Notes: generated by a model not told the origin, from the sequence alone. Positions 1 to 9,424 are shown, counted from the first letter of the stretch. The stretch is 64,000 nt of DNA from JABHIE01 sp964584805 (GCA_964584805.1 CAZPAY010000010.1:14201-78200); one strand, 5' to 3'. Numbers and translations: made by a program.

Positions 1-674
1 GCATCAATCTCACTTGCCGGGCAAGACCAATCAATCGCGCCATCTCGCTTTTTGACCTTCCTGCAAAAGGTCACCGCGTCAACATCTTGAGCGACGGCGG
101 CGGGCAGCCCACGCGCAACGAAACTCGACAAAAATTCAGTGAGGAGTGCCGCGCCCAAAACTCGAAGGCGTTCAAAAAGCTCTGGCCCCGTTTCGCGCGG
201 CCCGATTTCGCAGCGACGCTCAGCCAAAACATCGCCGGCATCAAGGGCCGCGACCATTTGCTGGACGCAGACACCCGTTTGCACATCACCCGCCAAAATC
301 GCCGCCTGAACGGGGCTTGCGCCGCGCCAACGAGGCAACAAAGAGCCGTGAATGTTGACACAACCGAATCGCAGGGCGTCAAGCAAAGCCTGGGGCAGTA
401 TTTGCCCATAGGAAACCACAATCCCTAAATCCGCTTGCAGGCTCGCAAATTCAGCGACAAAAGCTTCATCGCGCGCCAACTCTGGTCGCAAAACGGCCAC
501 GCCGGCCGCTTGGGCCATCTCAACAAGAGGATTCACCGCCTCTTTTCGACCACGACCCGAGCGACGCGGCGGAGCGGTCACCAACGCTGCGACCTCGACC
601 CCCTCCTGCGCCAAAAGAGCAGAAAAAGACGCCTCAGCAAAAGGCGGCGAGCCTAAAAAAACGACGCGCGCGAT
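1..674 (-). CDS. fmt: Methionyl-tRNA formyltransferase, partial (C-terminus beyond window)
   Basis: Formylates the initiator Met-tRNA with 10-formyltetrahydrofolate in the cytoplasm. About 224 residues are visible. Near the start is the sequence VVFLGSPPFA, followed by VSYGQILP and the hallmark VNIHGSLLPRWRGASPVQ, which supplies the catalytic Asn and His. LDAGDVL then supplies the catalytic Asp. The rest of the C-terminal domain lies left of base 1. The gene follows trxA in the same reading frame, separated by the single trxA stop codon (TAA at 683-681). No ATG, GTG or TTG lies between that stop and the conserved first beta strand. The best available start is ATC at 674-672, which would give a normal N-terminus (M-A-R-V-V-F-L-G). 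Its Shine-Dalgarno is weak. Identity is certain; the start codon is the oddity. Confidence 0.93.
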   Translation of the reverse strand, partial: MARVVFLGSPPFAEASFSALLAQEGVEVAALVTAPPRRSGRGRKEAVNPLVEMAQAAGVAVLRPELARDEAFVAEFASLQADLGIVVSYGQILPQALLDALRFGCVNIHGSLLPRWRGASPVQAAILAGDVQTGVCVQQMVAALDAGDVLAERRCEIGPRETGPELFERLRVLGAALLTEFLSSFVARGLPAAVAQDVDAVTFCRKVKKRDGAIDWSCPASEID

Positions 675-680
675 GTCAGC

Positions 681-1004
681 TTAAACGTGAGGCTCGACAA
701 ACTTCTTGAATTCATCGCCGCCCATCACGCCCATGTGGCGAGCCACTTCGGCCCCACCCTTAAACACGATAAAGCAAGGAATTGCCATCACGCCGAGCTC
801 AGAGCCCTTGGATGGGTTTTCTTCGGTGTTGATCTTGACGACTTTTAGCTTGTCGCCCATTTCGGCTGCGAGCGAATCGACAGCGGGGCCCATCGCGCGA
901 CAAGGGCCGCACCAAGGCGCCCAAAAATCGACGAGAACAGGGACTTCGGATTCGAGAACTTCGCTTTGGAAGCTATCGTCGGTGACATCGAGGGCATTTG
1001 ACAT
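681..1004 (-). CDS. trxA: Thioredoxin
   Basis: Small cytoplasmic dithiol-disulfide reductant of 107 residues, the usual thioredoxin length. The active-site WCGPC is at residues 31-35 after the VLVDFWAP strand. The cis-proline motif near residues 74-77 reads AIPC, with Cys where most thioredoxins have Thr, so there is a third cysteine close to the active site. The gene lies 52 bp downstream of scpA and directly upstream of fmt on the minus strand, probably in one transcript. The stop codon sits in the fmt reading frame. Confidence 0.95.
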   Translation of the reverse strand: MSNALDVTDDSFQSEVLESEVPVLVDFWAPWCGPCRAMGPAVDSLAAEMGDKLKVVKINTEENPSKGSELGVMAIPCFIVFKGGAEVARHMGVMGGDEFKKFVEPHV

Positions 1005-1056
1005 GATTTTTTTGTGTCGGCGTAGGTGGCGCAGTTAAGTCTATAAGTTAATACAA

Positions 1057-2010
1057 CTAAGCCTCGCCCTCAAGCAAATCACCGATTTCGGGCTCTAAGT
1101 CACCAGGATTATCATCAAAACCCTCATCGATTTCTTCAAGGACAACATCCCGCCCCGCGACTCGACGGATAACAACATCATCAAATGCGCCATCTTGCTT
1201 TAAGTCGATGGCCTGCTGCTTGGCTAATTCAAGCAATGCAACGAGGTAATAGGCCGCATCACCGCGCGACTGACTTTCCGACTTGCTCAATAATTCACTT
1301 AAGCTGGTTGCCTCATGCTCTTGGAGTTTCTCCCAAAGCTCTTCGACATAGGCACGCAATGGGCGGCCTGATGGGCGCACATGGTGCGGGCGCATAAAAC
1401 CGGTCTCGGCCTCAAGCCGGGAAAAGACTTTGAGCAAATCCCAGATGGAAACTTCGCCGATGTCCCACTCTTGCTCTTCTTCGTCGTCGTCTTGGACATA
1501 CTTGCCGAGCCAACGACCCCCAGCGGGCAACCGTTTTTTACGGTCGTCCCAACGCTCGGCGAGCGCATCGGATGCTTGGCGCAAAGCCTTGTAGGCCAGT
1601 AGCTGCTGGACTAATTCCTCGCCGGGGTCGAACGGGTCTTCATCGCCGCCAAGCTCATCGGTCGGCAACAAAGAGCGCGACTTGATGGCCAAAAGCGTCG
1701 CCGCCACGACCAAATAGTCAGCCGCCTCATCAACATCGACCGAGGCCAACGAGCGGATGTGCTGGCAATACGCGTCGCAAACCTCAGTCAACGAAACCAA
1801 ATGAATCTCAAGCTCTTTATCGCGCACCAACTGCAACAACAAATCAAGCGGGCCTTGAAAAACCCGGTCTAAATGCACGGAAAACGCCGAAATCGAGTCG
1901 GAATCCTGGTTGTCAGCCGCGGTTGCACCTTCAGAGTCACCGCTGCCCAACAACAAGCCCGGTATCGGGCGTGATGGCGGCAAAGACTCCGGCTCGGTGG
2001 GCTCAATCAT
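1057..2010 (-). CDS. scpA: Segregation and condensation protein A
   Basis: Kleisin subunit of the bacterial Smc-ScpAB condensin, which organises and segregates the chromosome. The family signature FQGPLDLLLQLVRDKELEI is at about residues 51-69, followed by a helical domain (DAYCQHI, ADYLVVAATLLAIKSR). A C-terminal winged-helix region ends near residue 280. The 317 residues exceed the usual 240-280 because of an acidic N-terminal extension of about 45 residues and an acidic tail. The ATG overlaps the stop of the upstream M50 protease gene by four bases (ATGA). An scpB gene, often adjacent, is not present in the window. Confidence 0.92.
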   Translation of the reverse strand: MIEPTEPESLPPSRPIPGLLLGSGDSEGATAADNQDSDSISAFSVHLDRVFQGPLDLLLQLVRDKELEIHLVSLTEVCDAYCQHIRSLASVDVDEAADYLVVAATLLAIKSRSLLPTDELGGDEDPFDPGEELVQQLLAYKALRQASDALAERWDDRKKRLPAGGRWLGKYVQDDDEEEQEWDIGEVSIWDLLKVFSRLEAETGFMRPHHVRPSGRPLRAYVEELWEKLQEHEATSLSELLSKSESQSRGDAAYYLVALLELAKQQAIDLKQDGAFDDVVIRRVAGRDVVLEEIDEGFDDNPGDLEPEIGDLLEGEA

Positions 2011-2684
2011 GACAGCATGGCGAGCGTTTCAATGAAGCTCACGATTCCCATGATGACGCGGCGCATCGCCACGCCAAAGCCATCGACATAAAAAACGAGT
2101 GCGAGCACGAGGAACAGCCCAAATCGCTCAAGCTGCACATAAGATCGCAGCGCATCGCCCTTAAGAAAATACATCACTATGCGTGAGCCATCGAGCGGAG
2201 GCAGCGGGATGAGATTAAAAACCGCCAAAAGCACATTGATAAAAATGCCCATAACCAAAACCTGCACGCCGCGGGATTCTGCATCAGGCCAGACGCCCGT
2301 GTTGAGCAAAACCGACAACAAGCCCGCCCAGAGCAAGGCCTGCAGTAAATTGCTCAGGGGCCCCGCAATCGCAACTAAAGCAAAATCGCGCTTGGGTTGT
2401 TTGAAATAGCGCATATCTACCGGCACAGGGCGCGCGCCACCAAAAATAAACGGTGAGCCCATGATGAGCAAAATGGCCGGCAAGACAATCGTCATGATGG
2501 GGTCAATATGTGGCACCGGATTCAGCGTCACCCGCCCGCGCATCCGCGCCGTGGGGTCGCCCAACCGATCGGCCACCCAAGCGTGGGCGGCCTCATGTGT
2601 GGTGATTGCCAAAATCGCAATCATTACACTACCTATAAGGGTGAAGGTATCCATTCGTCCCCGCATTCTCGCAAGGCCGAGCAT
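2007..2684 (-). CDS. Site-2-protease-type membrane metalloprotease (M50 family)
   Basis: Predicted multi-pass inner-membrane zinc protease of about 225 residues. The zinc motif HEAAH is at residues 30-34 inside a hydrophobic segment, and the second zinc-site motif NLIPLPPLDG is at 157-166. At least five hydrophobic stretches are visible. This short YwhC/Rv-type M50 form often stands next to scpA in bacteria. Its substrate cannot be read from sequence. The start is uncertain: Met1, Met7 (2666) or Met11 (2654) are possible, and Met11 sits just before the first membrane segment with GGGGA upstream. It is divergent from kdsD with about 60 bp between them and overlaps scpA by four bases. Confidence 0.88.
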   Translation of the reverse strand: MLGLARMRGRMDTFTLIGSVMIAILAITTHEAAHAWVADRLGDPTARMRGRVTLNPVPHIDPIMTIVLPAILLIMGSPFIFGGARPVPVDMRYFKQPKRDFALVAIAGPLSNLLQALLWAGLLSVLLNTGVWPDAESRGVQVLVMGIFINVLLAVFNLIPLPPLDGSRIVMYFLKGDALRSYVQLERFGLFLVLALVFYVDGFGVAMRRVIMGIVSFIETLAMLS

Positions 2685-2744
2685 TGCCTACAATAGCCAC
2701 CCACAACGACACGCCCCCCGCGCGTCAAAAACACCTTTCTCAGC

Positions 2745-3725
2745 ATGAGTTTCGACCCCGAACGCGCCCTTTCCCGCGGGCTTGAAGTCCTTCGCCTTGA
2801 AGCCGCCGCTCTCAGCGCCCTACGCGATTCGCTCGGTGACGCATTTGTCGATGCCTGCGCGCGCATCATGCGGTGCCAGGGCCGAGTCGTCGTCAGCGGC
2901 ATGGGCAAGGCCGGCATTGTGGGCCAAAAAATCAGCGCCACGCTAGCCAGCACAGGGACGCCGTCCTTATTTTTACACCCCGCTGAGGCGCTTCATGGCG
3001 ACTTGGGTCGATTGCGCCCGGAAGATTTGCTGCTCGCGCTTTCTCATTCTGGCTCGACGCGCGAATTGGTGCAGATGGTGCCTGCGGCTCAGTCGTTAGG
3101 TGTTGCCGTTCTAGCCATTTGCGGCCAAGACGACTCGCCGTTGGCAAAACACGCCGACCTGGTGTTGGCGCTCGGCGATACCCCCGAGGCTTGCCCCCTT
3201 GGTTTGGCCCCCACCGTTTCGACGACGCGCATGTTGGCTCTCGGCGATGCACTGGCAATGGCCGTGCTCGAAGGTCGCGATTTCACGCGCGAAGAATTTG
3301 CAAGCTTTCACCCCGCTGGCTCCCTAGGCAAATCACTAATGCGTATCGGCGACATCATGCGCACGGGCGACGAGTTGCCTTTATTGCCGGGCGAAGCTTC
3401 TTTAAGTGATGCGCTCGCGGTCATGACCGAAACCACCGGTCGCCCAGGTGCCGCAATTGTGCATGACGCCAGCCAAGACCTACTCGGCATTTTTACGGAT
3501 GGCGATTTGCGACGGCTCGCTCAAGAAGGCCGTCTTGCTATGGACGATGCCATCCAAAGCCACATGGCCGCCCAGCCAAAATTTTTGCGTGAGTCACAGC
3601 TGGTTGGCGAGGCCCTCCATCTTTTTAAAGAAACGCATGTCGATCAAATGCCGGTTTTGGCCGAACAAGGTCAGCACGTGGTGGGCTTGATTGATATCCA
3701 AGATTTGCTTGAGGTGAACATTTAA
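2745..3725 (+). CDS. kdsD: D-arabinose 5-phosphate isomerase
   Basis: Converts ribulose 5-phosphate to arabinose 5-phosphate, the first step in making Kdo for the LPS core. The 326 residues match the family. An N-terminal SIS domain contains GMGKAGIVGQKISATLASTG and the HPAEALHGDLGRL motif. Two CBS domains follow from about residue 205 (DIMRTGDELP, IFTDGDLRRL) to the end. The TAA stop shares its last base with the kdsC start (TAATG). It is the first gene of the LPS synthesis and export operon. Confidence 0.94.
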   Translation: MSFDPERALSRGLEVLRLEAAALSALRDSLGDAFVDACARIMRCQGRVVVSGMGKAGIVGQKISATLASTGTPSLFLHPAEALHGDLGRLRPEDLLLALSHSGSTRELVQMVPAAQSLGVAVLAICGQDDSPLAKHADLVLALGDTPEACPLGLAPTVSTTRMLALGDALAMAVLEGRDFTREEFASFHPAGSLGKSLMRIGDIMRTGDELPLLPGEASLSDALAVMTETTGRPGAAIVHDASQDLLGIFTDGDLRRLAQEGRLAMDDAIQSHMAAQPKFLRESQLVGEALHLFKETHVDQMPVLAEQGQHVVGLIDIQDLLEVNI

Positions 3726-4246
3726 TGACCGACTCTCGATTTCCTGAAGAATTATTGCAGCGCGCGGCTGGCATTCGCTTGTTCGTAACCGATGTCGATG
3801 GCTGTTGGACCAACGGCCGTATCACCGTGCACGCCGACGGCTCGGAGAGTGCCCACTTTGATGTAAAAGATGGCTACGGCATGATGGCCCTTCAAAAAGC
3901 GGGTGTTGAAATTGCGGTTATCTCAGGTCGCGATAATCCAGCCGTAATTGCGCGCGCCGAGCGCCTTGGCATCCAAACGCGCTACATGGGGCAAATGGAA
4001 AAAGCGCCCCTCATCGCTGAATTGCTCAAAAAGCGCGGGCTTGAGGCGCATCAAGTTGCTGCCATTGGTGACGACTTGCCTGATTTAGATTTATTCGCGC
4101 GCGCAGGTTTTTGCTTTGCTCCAAACGATGCGGTTGCGGAATTGCGCGAAGCCGCCGACTGGGTCACGCAGGCAAAAGGCGGTCATGGCGCCGTCCGTGA
4201 GTGCTGCGACTTCTTGCTTTTAGCGCAGACTGAGGCTCGCTCGTGA
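3725..4246 (+). CDS. kdsC: 3-deoxy-D-manno-octulosonate 8-phosphate phosphatase
   Basis: HAD-superfamily phosphatase that releases Kdo from Kdo 8-phosphate. The 173 residues match the short cap-less KdsC type. Motif I is FVTDVDGCWTNG, with catalytic aspartates at residues 23 and 25; motif II is VISGRD; motif IV is GDDLPDLDL. The usual DVDGVLTDG is here DVDGCWTNG, a mild variant that keeps both aspartates. It overlaps kdsD by one base and the next gene by four (GTGA), indicating translational coupling. Confidence 0.93.
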   Translation: MTDSRFPEELLQRAAGIRLFVTDVDGCWTNGRITVHADGSESAHFDVKDGYGMMALQKAGVEIAVISGRDNPAVIARAERLGIQTRYMGQMEKAPLIAELLKKRGLEAHQVAAIGDDLPDLDLFARAGFCFAPNDAVAELREAADWVTQAKGGHGAVRECCDFLLLAQTEARS

Positions 4247-6567
4247 AAGCAAGGGCTTGGGGCACGGCTCTGTTTTTGATTTTGGCGGTTTGGCTTGTTG
4301 TTGACATTTTGCAACATCTACCCAAAGCCGCGCCGCCTCCGGATCGCGGCCCGGAGGGTTTTCCGCAACAAGTCGAAGGCATCGGAAAAGTTGAATTCGC
4401 CTTTCAGGGCGAAATTCAGCTTGTCGCCCAAACGCATGAGCTCGTCGAAGGGGGGGTAGCAATGGAAGCCCAAGCAATGACGCGGCGTACGCCTTGGCTT
4501 TCCGTGCGAGGCTGGAACCCACTGCCCAAAGAAGACGACATGCTTCTTAGCCGCCTTGCCGTACGCTCGCTAGAGTCCGCAAGCAAAAAAAGCATGCGTT
4601 ATCAGCTCGACGGGCCATCTGGTTTGCTTCCGCTGCGCCCCAACAGCTCCACGCCTGAGCTAGACACTTCGCGGCCGTGGTTGCTAGAAAAACCAGTGGT
4701 TCAATTGCCCGATTTTCTAGACGGCACGGGGCTGGTTTTAACACTGGAAGAAGCCGAGCTACACCCTGAATCTGGCGACATGCAAAGCGAAGGGCCTTTT
4801 CTCATTGAAGGCGAAGGTTTGCGTATTTCCGGCGTCGGCCTTCAGCTGGTTGCCGAATCGAGCCTGCTCAAACTGGGCTCAAAAGGCCAGCGCGTCTCGT
4901 GGAATATGCAAACAGTAAGCGGCGACGCAATTAAGGCGACCTCGGCCCTGGGGCGCTTTTTTCCACAAGGAGGTCACCAAAAACTTGTCCTGGAAAAAGA
5001 AGTTGTCATGAACTTCCCGCCTGAAGTTTTAAACAGAAAAAATGGTGTCACTGTTCTGGAGTGCTCCTCTCTAGACTTAAATTTAGCCGCCGATGGCGAC
5101 ACATGGTCTCCCCTCGGCGGAATCGCAACGGGGCCATCCACTTGGCGTGCGCCAGACGGAGTAGCCTCGGGTGGCGACACGGAATTGTTTTGGGAAGACG
5201 GCGTCTTCACGGGTTTGTCGCTTGAGGGGCCCACACGCATTGAGCCAAATGAGCCTGCCGACTCATGGGCCACTTCGCAGCACAATGCCACCTTGTCTCA
5301 AGACCATTCCTTCACATTAAACAAAGATGTGCATGGCGGCGATTTAATGCATACTTTTCGCGCTGATCGCATGACCTTTCGTGGCTCTTCGCGATTTGCC
5401 GAAGGCTCGGTTCACATTCAAGGCCCCGATGGTGAAATGTTTTCAAACACAGCTGAGTCCAAAGAGGGCGTCGGTTGGATTTTCGACGGGGATGTCCATG
5501 GCGACCGCCTTTTTGAGGGTCAACGCTGGCAGTTGTTCACGGCACATGCTGTTCATGGAAAACAGGGTTTGTCTGACGCAGGCCCAATGTTTACTTTGAT
5601 TCATGGTCAAGAAAAGCTTTCCGGTGCCTGGCTAAACACGAGGCATGTTGGTGGTGAGCTTGCCGTGACCGCAACGGGCAACCTCGTTTTAGAGCGCGAT
5701 GGCCTTGTTGCTCATGGCGACCGCTTAGATCAAAAAAATCTAAAGACCATTCTTTCCGGAAAACCAGCTTGGGCAACTTTTCCAATTCGTACAAATACAG
5801 GTACAGCGCGCTCTACGCGCATGGTGCGTGATGACGAAATTCTATTTTTACATGGCAATCCTCGCATTGACATGCCTGCCGAGGCCCTCGGCCTTGAAGG
5901 GAGCCGCGTATTTATTGATGCCGCGCGCGCAAACCGAAACCCAAAAACCGGCACTTGGGAAATGACTGGGGGTGTCCTTTTTTCCGGCGCCATCACCGGC
6001 AACGCGGCTCGCCTAACCTGGACGCCCGGAGGCGAAATGCTGCTTGAGTCTGACTTCAACAATCTCGCTAGGCTCCAAGGCACACGCATCGGGCAAGGTG
6101 ACTTTGATATTCGCGCAGAGGTCATCCGCCTTGACGAATCGGGCTCGGGTGAGCTTTTGCGCAATTGCCGCGCTATTTTCCGCGCGCCAGATGGCACCTA
6201 TGGAGAAGTAACCGGCGACCGCATTATCTTTCATGAAAAAGGCGGGCGGGCCGAGGACAAGGTCCATGTTAAGTGGGTTACCTGGGCGGGCCAAGGCGAG
6301 CGCGCGGACTGGGGCTTCACTGAAAAGGGTTGGCAACTTGAGCTTGTCGAGAAGGCGCATCTCTCTGGCTCTGAGGGCGAAGCGCATGGCCACCGCATTT
6401 TTTATCAGCACGCTCAACAACTTATCCGCGCAGAAGGTGTTGCGGGTGAGCAAGCTGAACTAGCCTTAGTTGACGGACGACATGCTGTTGGGGACTGGCT
6501 TGAGTACTCCTTCCTGAATCGTCTTTTTTCTTCCGGTCGAGCCAAGTTTAAATCGGAGGTCCCCTAA
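4243..6567 (+). CDS. Very large LptC/OstA-like LPS transport protein
   Basis: Probable periplasmic bridge for lipopolysaccharide, tethered in the inner membrane. An N-terminal hydrophobic segment (GTALFLILAVWLVVDIL) is the only membrane anchor. The remaining 750 or so residues are polar and rich in the alternating strand patterns of the OstA/LptA/LptC jelly-roll, for example residues 150-260 and 370-640. LptC is normally about 190 residues and LptA about 180, so this 774-residue protein may join LptC and several LptA-like modules in one chain. No separate lptA is seen. The start is GTG at 4243, inside a GTGA overlap with kdsC. It lies directly before lptD, which supports the role. Exact domain limits need a profile search. 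Confidence 0.72.
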   Translation: MKARAWGTALFLILAVWLVVDILQHLPKAAPPPDRGPEGFPQQVEGIGKVEFAFQGEIQLVAQTHELVEGGVAMEAQAMTRRTPWLSVRGWNPLPKEDDMLLSRLAVRSLESASKKSMRYQLDGPSGLLPLRPNSSTPELDTSRPWLLEKPVVQLPDFLDGTGLVLTLEEAELHPESGDMQSEGPFLIEGEGLRISGVGLQLVAESSLLKLGSKGQRVSWNMQTVSGDAIKATSALGRFFPQGGHQKLVLEKEVVMNFPPEVLNRKNGVTVLECSSLDLNLAADGDTWSPLGGIATGPSTWRAPDGVASGGDTELFWEDGVFTGLSLEGPTRIEPNEPADSWATSQHNATLSQDHSFTLNKDVHGGDLMHTFRADRMTFRGSSRFAEGSVHIQGPDGEMFSNTAESKEGVGWIFDGDVHGDRLFEGQRWQLFTAHAVHGKQGLSDAGPMFTLIHGQEKLSGAWLNTRHVGGELAVTATGNLVLERDGLVAHGDRLDQKNLKTILSGKPAWATFPIRTNTGTARSTRMVRDDEILFLHGNPRIDMPAEALGLEGSRVFIDAARANRNPKTGTWEMTGGVLFSGAITGNAARLTWTPGGEMLLESDFNNLARLQGTRIGQGDFDIRAEVIRLDESGSGELLRNCRAIFRAPDGTYGEVTGDRIIFHEKGGRAEDKVHVKWVTWAGQGERADWGFTEKGWQLELVEKAHLSGSEGEAHGHRIFYQHAQQLIRAEGVAGEQAELALVDGRHAVGDWLEYSFLNRLFSSGRAKFKSEVP

Positions 6568-6569
6568 TA

Positions 6570-8996
6570 GTGCCACGCTTCTTCTTGCTCCTTTTCCTTG
6601 CCGCTATTTGTGCGTCACCTACCCTTGCTGCGCAAAACGCGGGTGATGCCACGGTCGATGTCAGCTCAATGAGCCACCAAGAGGTTAACGGTGAACTTTA
6701 TTACTATCTTTTTGATTTGGTTTATCAAGAAATCGATTTTCAAATTGTCGCCAACAAAGCAACCTTGCGTTTTGATGCGGAGCTCTATCACTTGGGGCCG
6801 TCAAAAAAAACCGCGGGGCAAACAACTGTTGAAGAGCCGACTCGGCCAGCGACCTCGACGCCTTTATTGAGCACTAAAATCCAAGAGGCTTTGCTAGGCG
6901 CAATGGGTACGCCTGTCGAAGACGGCGCGTTACTAGAAATGCTTCTAGAAGGCGATGTAGCCATCAAAGGCGATGGTTTAGATTTAAAATGCTCTCGTTT
7001 TTCGCACCTTCCCAAGGACGGCGTGACCATCCTGCACGATGCCGATTTGGTTTTCAATGACGGTGCGCCAAATGGTTGGCCCATGCGCTTGCTCGCAGAA
7101 AAACTTACAGAGTGGCCCGACGGGCGACTCGAAGCGGTTAAAGGTCGCAGTACAACCTGTACACATTCACCCCCTCACTATTCTCTCGGCATGAGCCACA
7201 TGACCCGAGAGCCCTCTACTGACCCAAACAAACAAGAGGTTTGGCGACCTAGCGGAGTTTTTCTCATGCTCGGCAACATACCTGTTTTGCCTTTGCCGTC
7301 ACATGACTTCACGGAAGGGAGCGCCTTCCTTGGCCTTGAACGCGTTAAATTTTTGGCTGGCCGCGCATGGGGCGCGTCCCTCCAAGCCTATTTCCAGGGC
7401 GACGCAAAACCACTCGGTGGTGACCTTAATTGGTCGTTTGCTCCCGCTTATAGCTCAAACAGGGGCGTGCCCCTCTTCCTAGATTTATCTTTTGCCAAAG
7501 AGGGCTGGGCAAGCGAGTGGTCTCTTTTTGCACTCCAAGATCAGGGTGAAGACCTGCATGGTTTAGCCAGTTATTTTGGGCGCGAATCCGATTTGCGATG
7601 GCGCGCCCGACTGAAAAACCGCTTCCATTTCTCAGGTGATTGGCGGCTTGATGCAGACATTGCCTTGACTTCTGATCCGATGGTTGATCTTGAGTTTTTC
7701 TTGCGCGACTGGATGCTTAACGACGATGCAAGCTCAGCCTTTCAGTTACGCCACACCCAAAAGGACACCTACTTTTCGACTGAGTTCGCTTATCGCTTTG
7801 ACAAAACCGGTTCGGTCCCACTGACTTATTTTGGCTCCCCCGCGGGATCCCCGCCCGCATCCCTTGACGCACTGCCCAGCATTCAATTTGAGCGCTTTGC
7901 AACTCCGCTGTTATCTATCCCGACCTATTTCTTCGGCGGTGATGATCGCCGCACACCGCTACATTTTTCTTGGGGCGCATCGGCAGAGTCACTCCAACTT
8001 CGCACGCCTGAGTTTACCCCGCCAGAAAACCGCCCCACCTATTGGCCAACTGCGCCCAATCGTCGCCTTCAGCATCTTTCGGCTTGGGGCGACTGGTCGC
8101 TACCGCTTCACTTCAGTGGCCTCAATATCCGCCCCGGCTTTCGTGCGCACACCTCGGCTTGGAAAGAAAGCACCAGCCTTGTTGAACAGGATTCGCAAAC
8201 ACTGCGTGAAGCTTATCTGGACTTAGGCCTAACTGCCTTGCGGCATTATGACGACGGCTGGAGCCACCATTTGCGCCCAACCGTCCACATCCGCGATCGA
8301 GAGATTGTGACAAGCCCGGAAAACATCCTGCCCAACTTTAGTGGGTTTCAAAACCAAACTGCGGGCCAAGCGATTGAATTCGGCTTTCGGCAAAGCTTTT
8401 ACGCGCCGAAGCAAGCCACGCCGTGGTTTGATATCCGCCTTCAGCGCGCTTGGTATCCAGACCCGACGGATGTTTTTGTCGACCCTATGTTTCCTGGCCC
8501 ACGCACCGGCGTTTCGGTCGATGGTTGGGGGCCAACCGAACTTCAAGCTTTCTGGCAACCTCGACGGCCCGGTGAAGCTTTACGCGGTATGCGCTGGTCG
8601 GGACACTTTCGCTGGGACAACAAAAACGTCTTAGACGAAACCTACACACAGCTTTCCATCCGCCCGAGCGCCCGCATGTTCGTCGGATTCGCCTACCGTG
8701 AATACCTTGAGCAATATCAACAGCTCACGGTTTCCGCCGGATGGCGCGCAAGCGAGTCGTTCTCTTTTCGCCTAAGCCAAACCTTTAACCTCCTGGGTGA
8801 TGCCGCACGAGTGAATCGCCTCAGCGCTCAATTTTGGGGGCATGACTATGTCTTTGAAACGGAGTTTTACTTAAATGAAATAAATGGCGATGAAGGCTTG
8901 TTCTTCAATTTCTCGCCTCGCTTCATGGCTGAGCGACACGGCTCGATGGGGCTTCCTAGAATGGCAAGCGCCCGCTACCTCCAAGACACTCCATGA
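6570..8996 (+). CDS. lptD: LPS assembly outer-membrane protein LptD
   Basis: Outer-membrane beta-barrel that inserts LPS into the outer leaflet. The 808 residues match the family. A signal peptide (RFFLLLFLAAICASPTLAAQ) leads into an OstA-like N-terminal domain (about 30-200, with GDVAIKGDGLDLKCSRF). A long C-terminal region of alternating aromatic strands typical of a barrel follows, ending near residue 800. Cysteines are few (one each near KCSRF and TTCTH), so the paired disulfides of the E. coli protein are not obvious. The start is GTG at 6570 with GGAGGT at 6555-6560, just after the stop of the LptC-like gene. Its stop overlaps tatA by four bases. Confidence 0.85.
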   Translation: MPRFFLLLFLAAICASPTLAAQNAGDATVDVSSMSHQEVNGELYYYLFDLVYQEIDFQIVANKATLRFDAELYHLGPSKKTAGQTTVEEPTRPATSTPLLSTKIQEALLGAMGTPVEDGALLEMLLEGDVAIKGDGLDLKCSRFSHLPKDGVTILHDADLVFNDGAPNGWPMRLLAEKLTEWPDGRLEAVKGRSTTCTHSPPHYSLGMSHMTREPSTDPNKQEVWRPSGVFLMLGNIPVLPLPSHDFTEGSAFLGLERVKFLAGRAWGASLQAYFQGDAKPLGGDLNWSFAPAYSSNRGVPLFLDLSFAKEGWASEWSLFALQDQGEDLHGLASYFGRESDLRWRARLKNRFHFSGDWRLDADIALTSDPMVDLEFFLRDWMLNDDASSAFQLRHTQKDTYFSTEFAYRFDKTGSVPLTYFGSPAGSPPASLDALPSIQFERFATPLLSIPTYFFGGDDRRTPLHFSWGASAESLQLRTPEFTPPENRPTYWPTAPNRRLQHLSAWGDWSLPLHFSGLNIRPGFRAHTSAWKESTSLVEQDSQTLREAYLDLGLTALRHYDDGWSHHLRPTVHIRDREIVTSPENILPNFSGFQNQTAGQAIEFGFRQSFYAPKQATPWFDIRLQRAWYPDPTDVFVDPMFPGPRTGVSVDGWGPTELQAFWQPRRPGEALRGMRWSGHFRWDNKNVLDETYTQLSIRPSARMFVGFAYREYLEQYQQLTVSAGWRASESFSFRLSQTFNLLGDAARVNRLSAQFWGHDYVFETEFYLNEINGDEGLFFNFSPRFMAERHGSMGLPRMASARYLQDTP

Positions 8997-9295
8997 CCTT
9001 TGCCTTTTTCGGTTCCGGTGAAATTCTCATCGCGCTCGTCGTCGGCCTCCTCCTTTTCGGCGGACGACTTCCTGAAATCGTAAAGCAAGTCGCCAAATTT
9101 TTCGGGGAAGCAAAGCGCACCATGGCAGACATCCGTCGCGAAACAGGTGTCGACGAAGTTATCCGCGACATCAGGTCTGATGTAGATCGAGCCGCTGGGC
9201 CCCTGCGCGATAGAGAGCCTGGACCTACTGATGAGCTTTTACCCCCCACTGAGCGGGAATCGACCAAAAACACCGAGTCGGACCTACCCTCATAA
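8993..9295 (+). CDS. tatA: Sec-independent translocase protein TatA/TatB type
   Basis: Component of the twin-arginine translocase, which exports folded proteins. The 100 residues show the family plan: a very short periplasmic N-terminus, one hydrophobic helix (EILIALVVGLLLFGG), the RLPEIVKQVAKFFGEAKR amphipathic helix after the FGG hinge, and a charged disordered tail. The sequence does not clearly separate TatA from TatB. No tatC lies in the window. The ATG overlaps the lptD stop (ATGA), making it the last gene of the LPS operon. Confidence 0.85.
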   Translation: MTFAFFGSGEILIALVVGLLLFGGRLPEIVKQVAKFFGEAKRTMADIRRETGVDEVIRDIRSDVDRAAGPLRDREPGPTDELLPPTERESTKNTESDLPS

Positions 9296-9424
9296 GAGGT
9301 AAAGACTTACGATCGCCTAGTTTTTTTTCGACTCGTTTCTCAACAAGCGGCGATTCTGGGCCCAAACGGCGCTAAGCCCTGTGTTTACTAAGGTTTTGTG
9401 AGAAACAATTTCCTGAAAACTTAG

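Noticed and set aside
9296..9424. Terminator with T-run near 9323
   Set aside because: Only a four-base stem (GTAA/TTAC) precedes the T-run.
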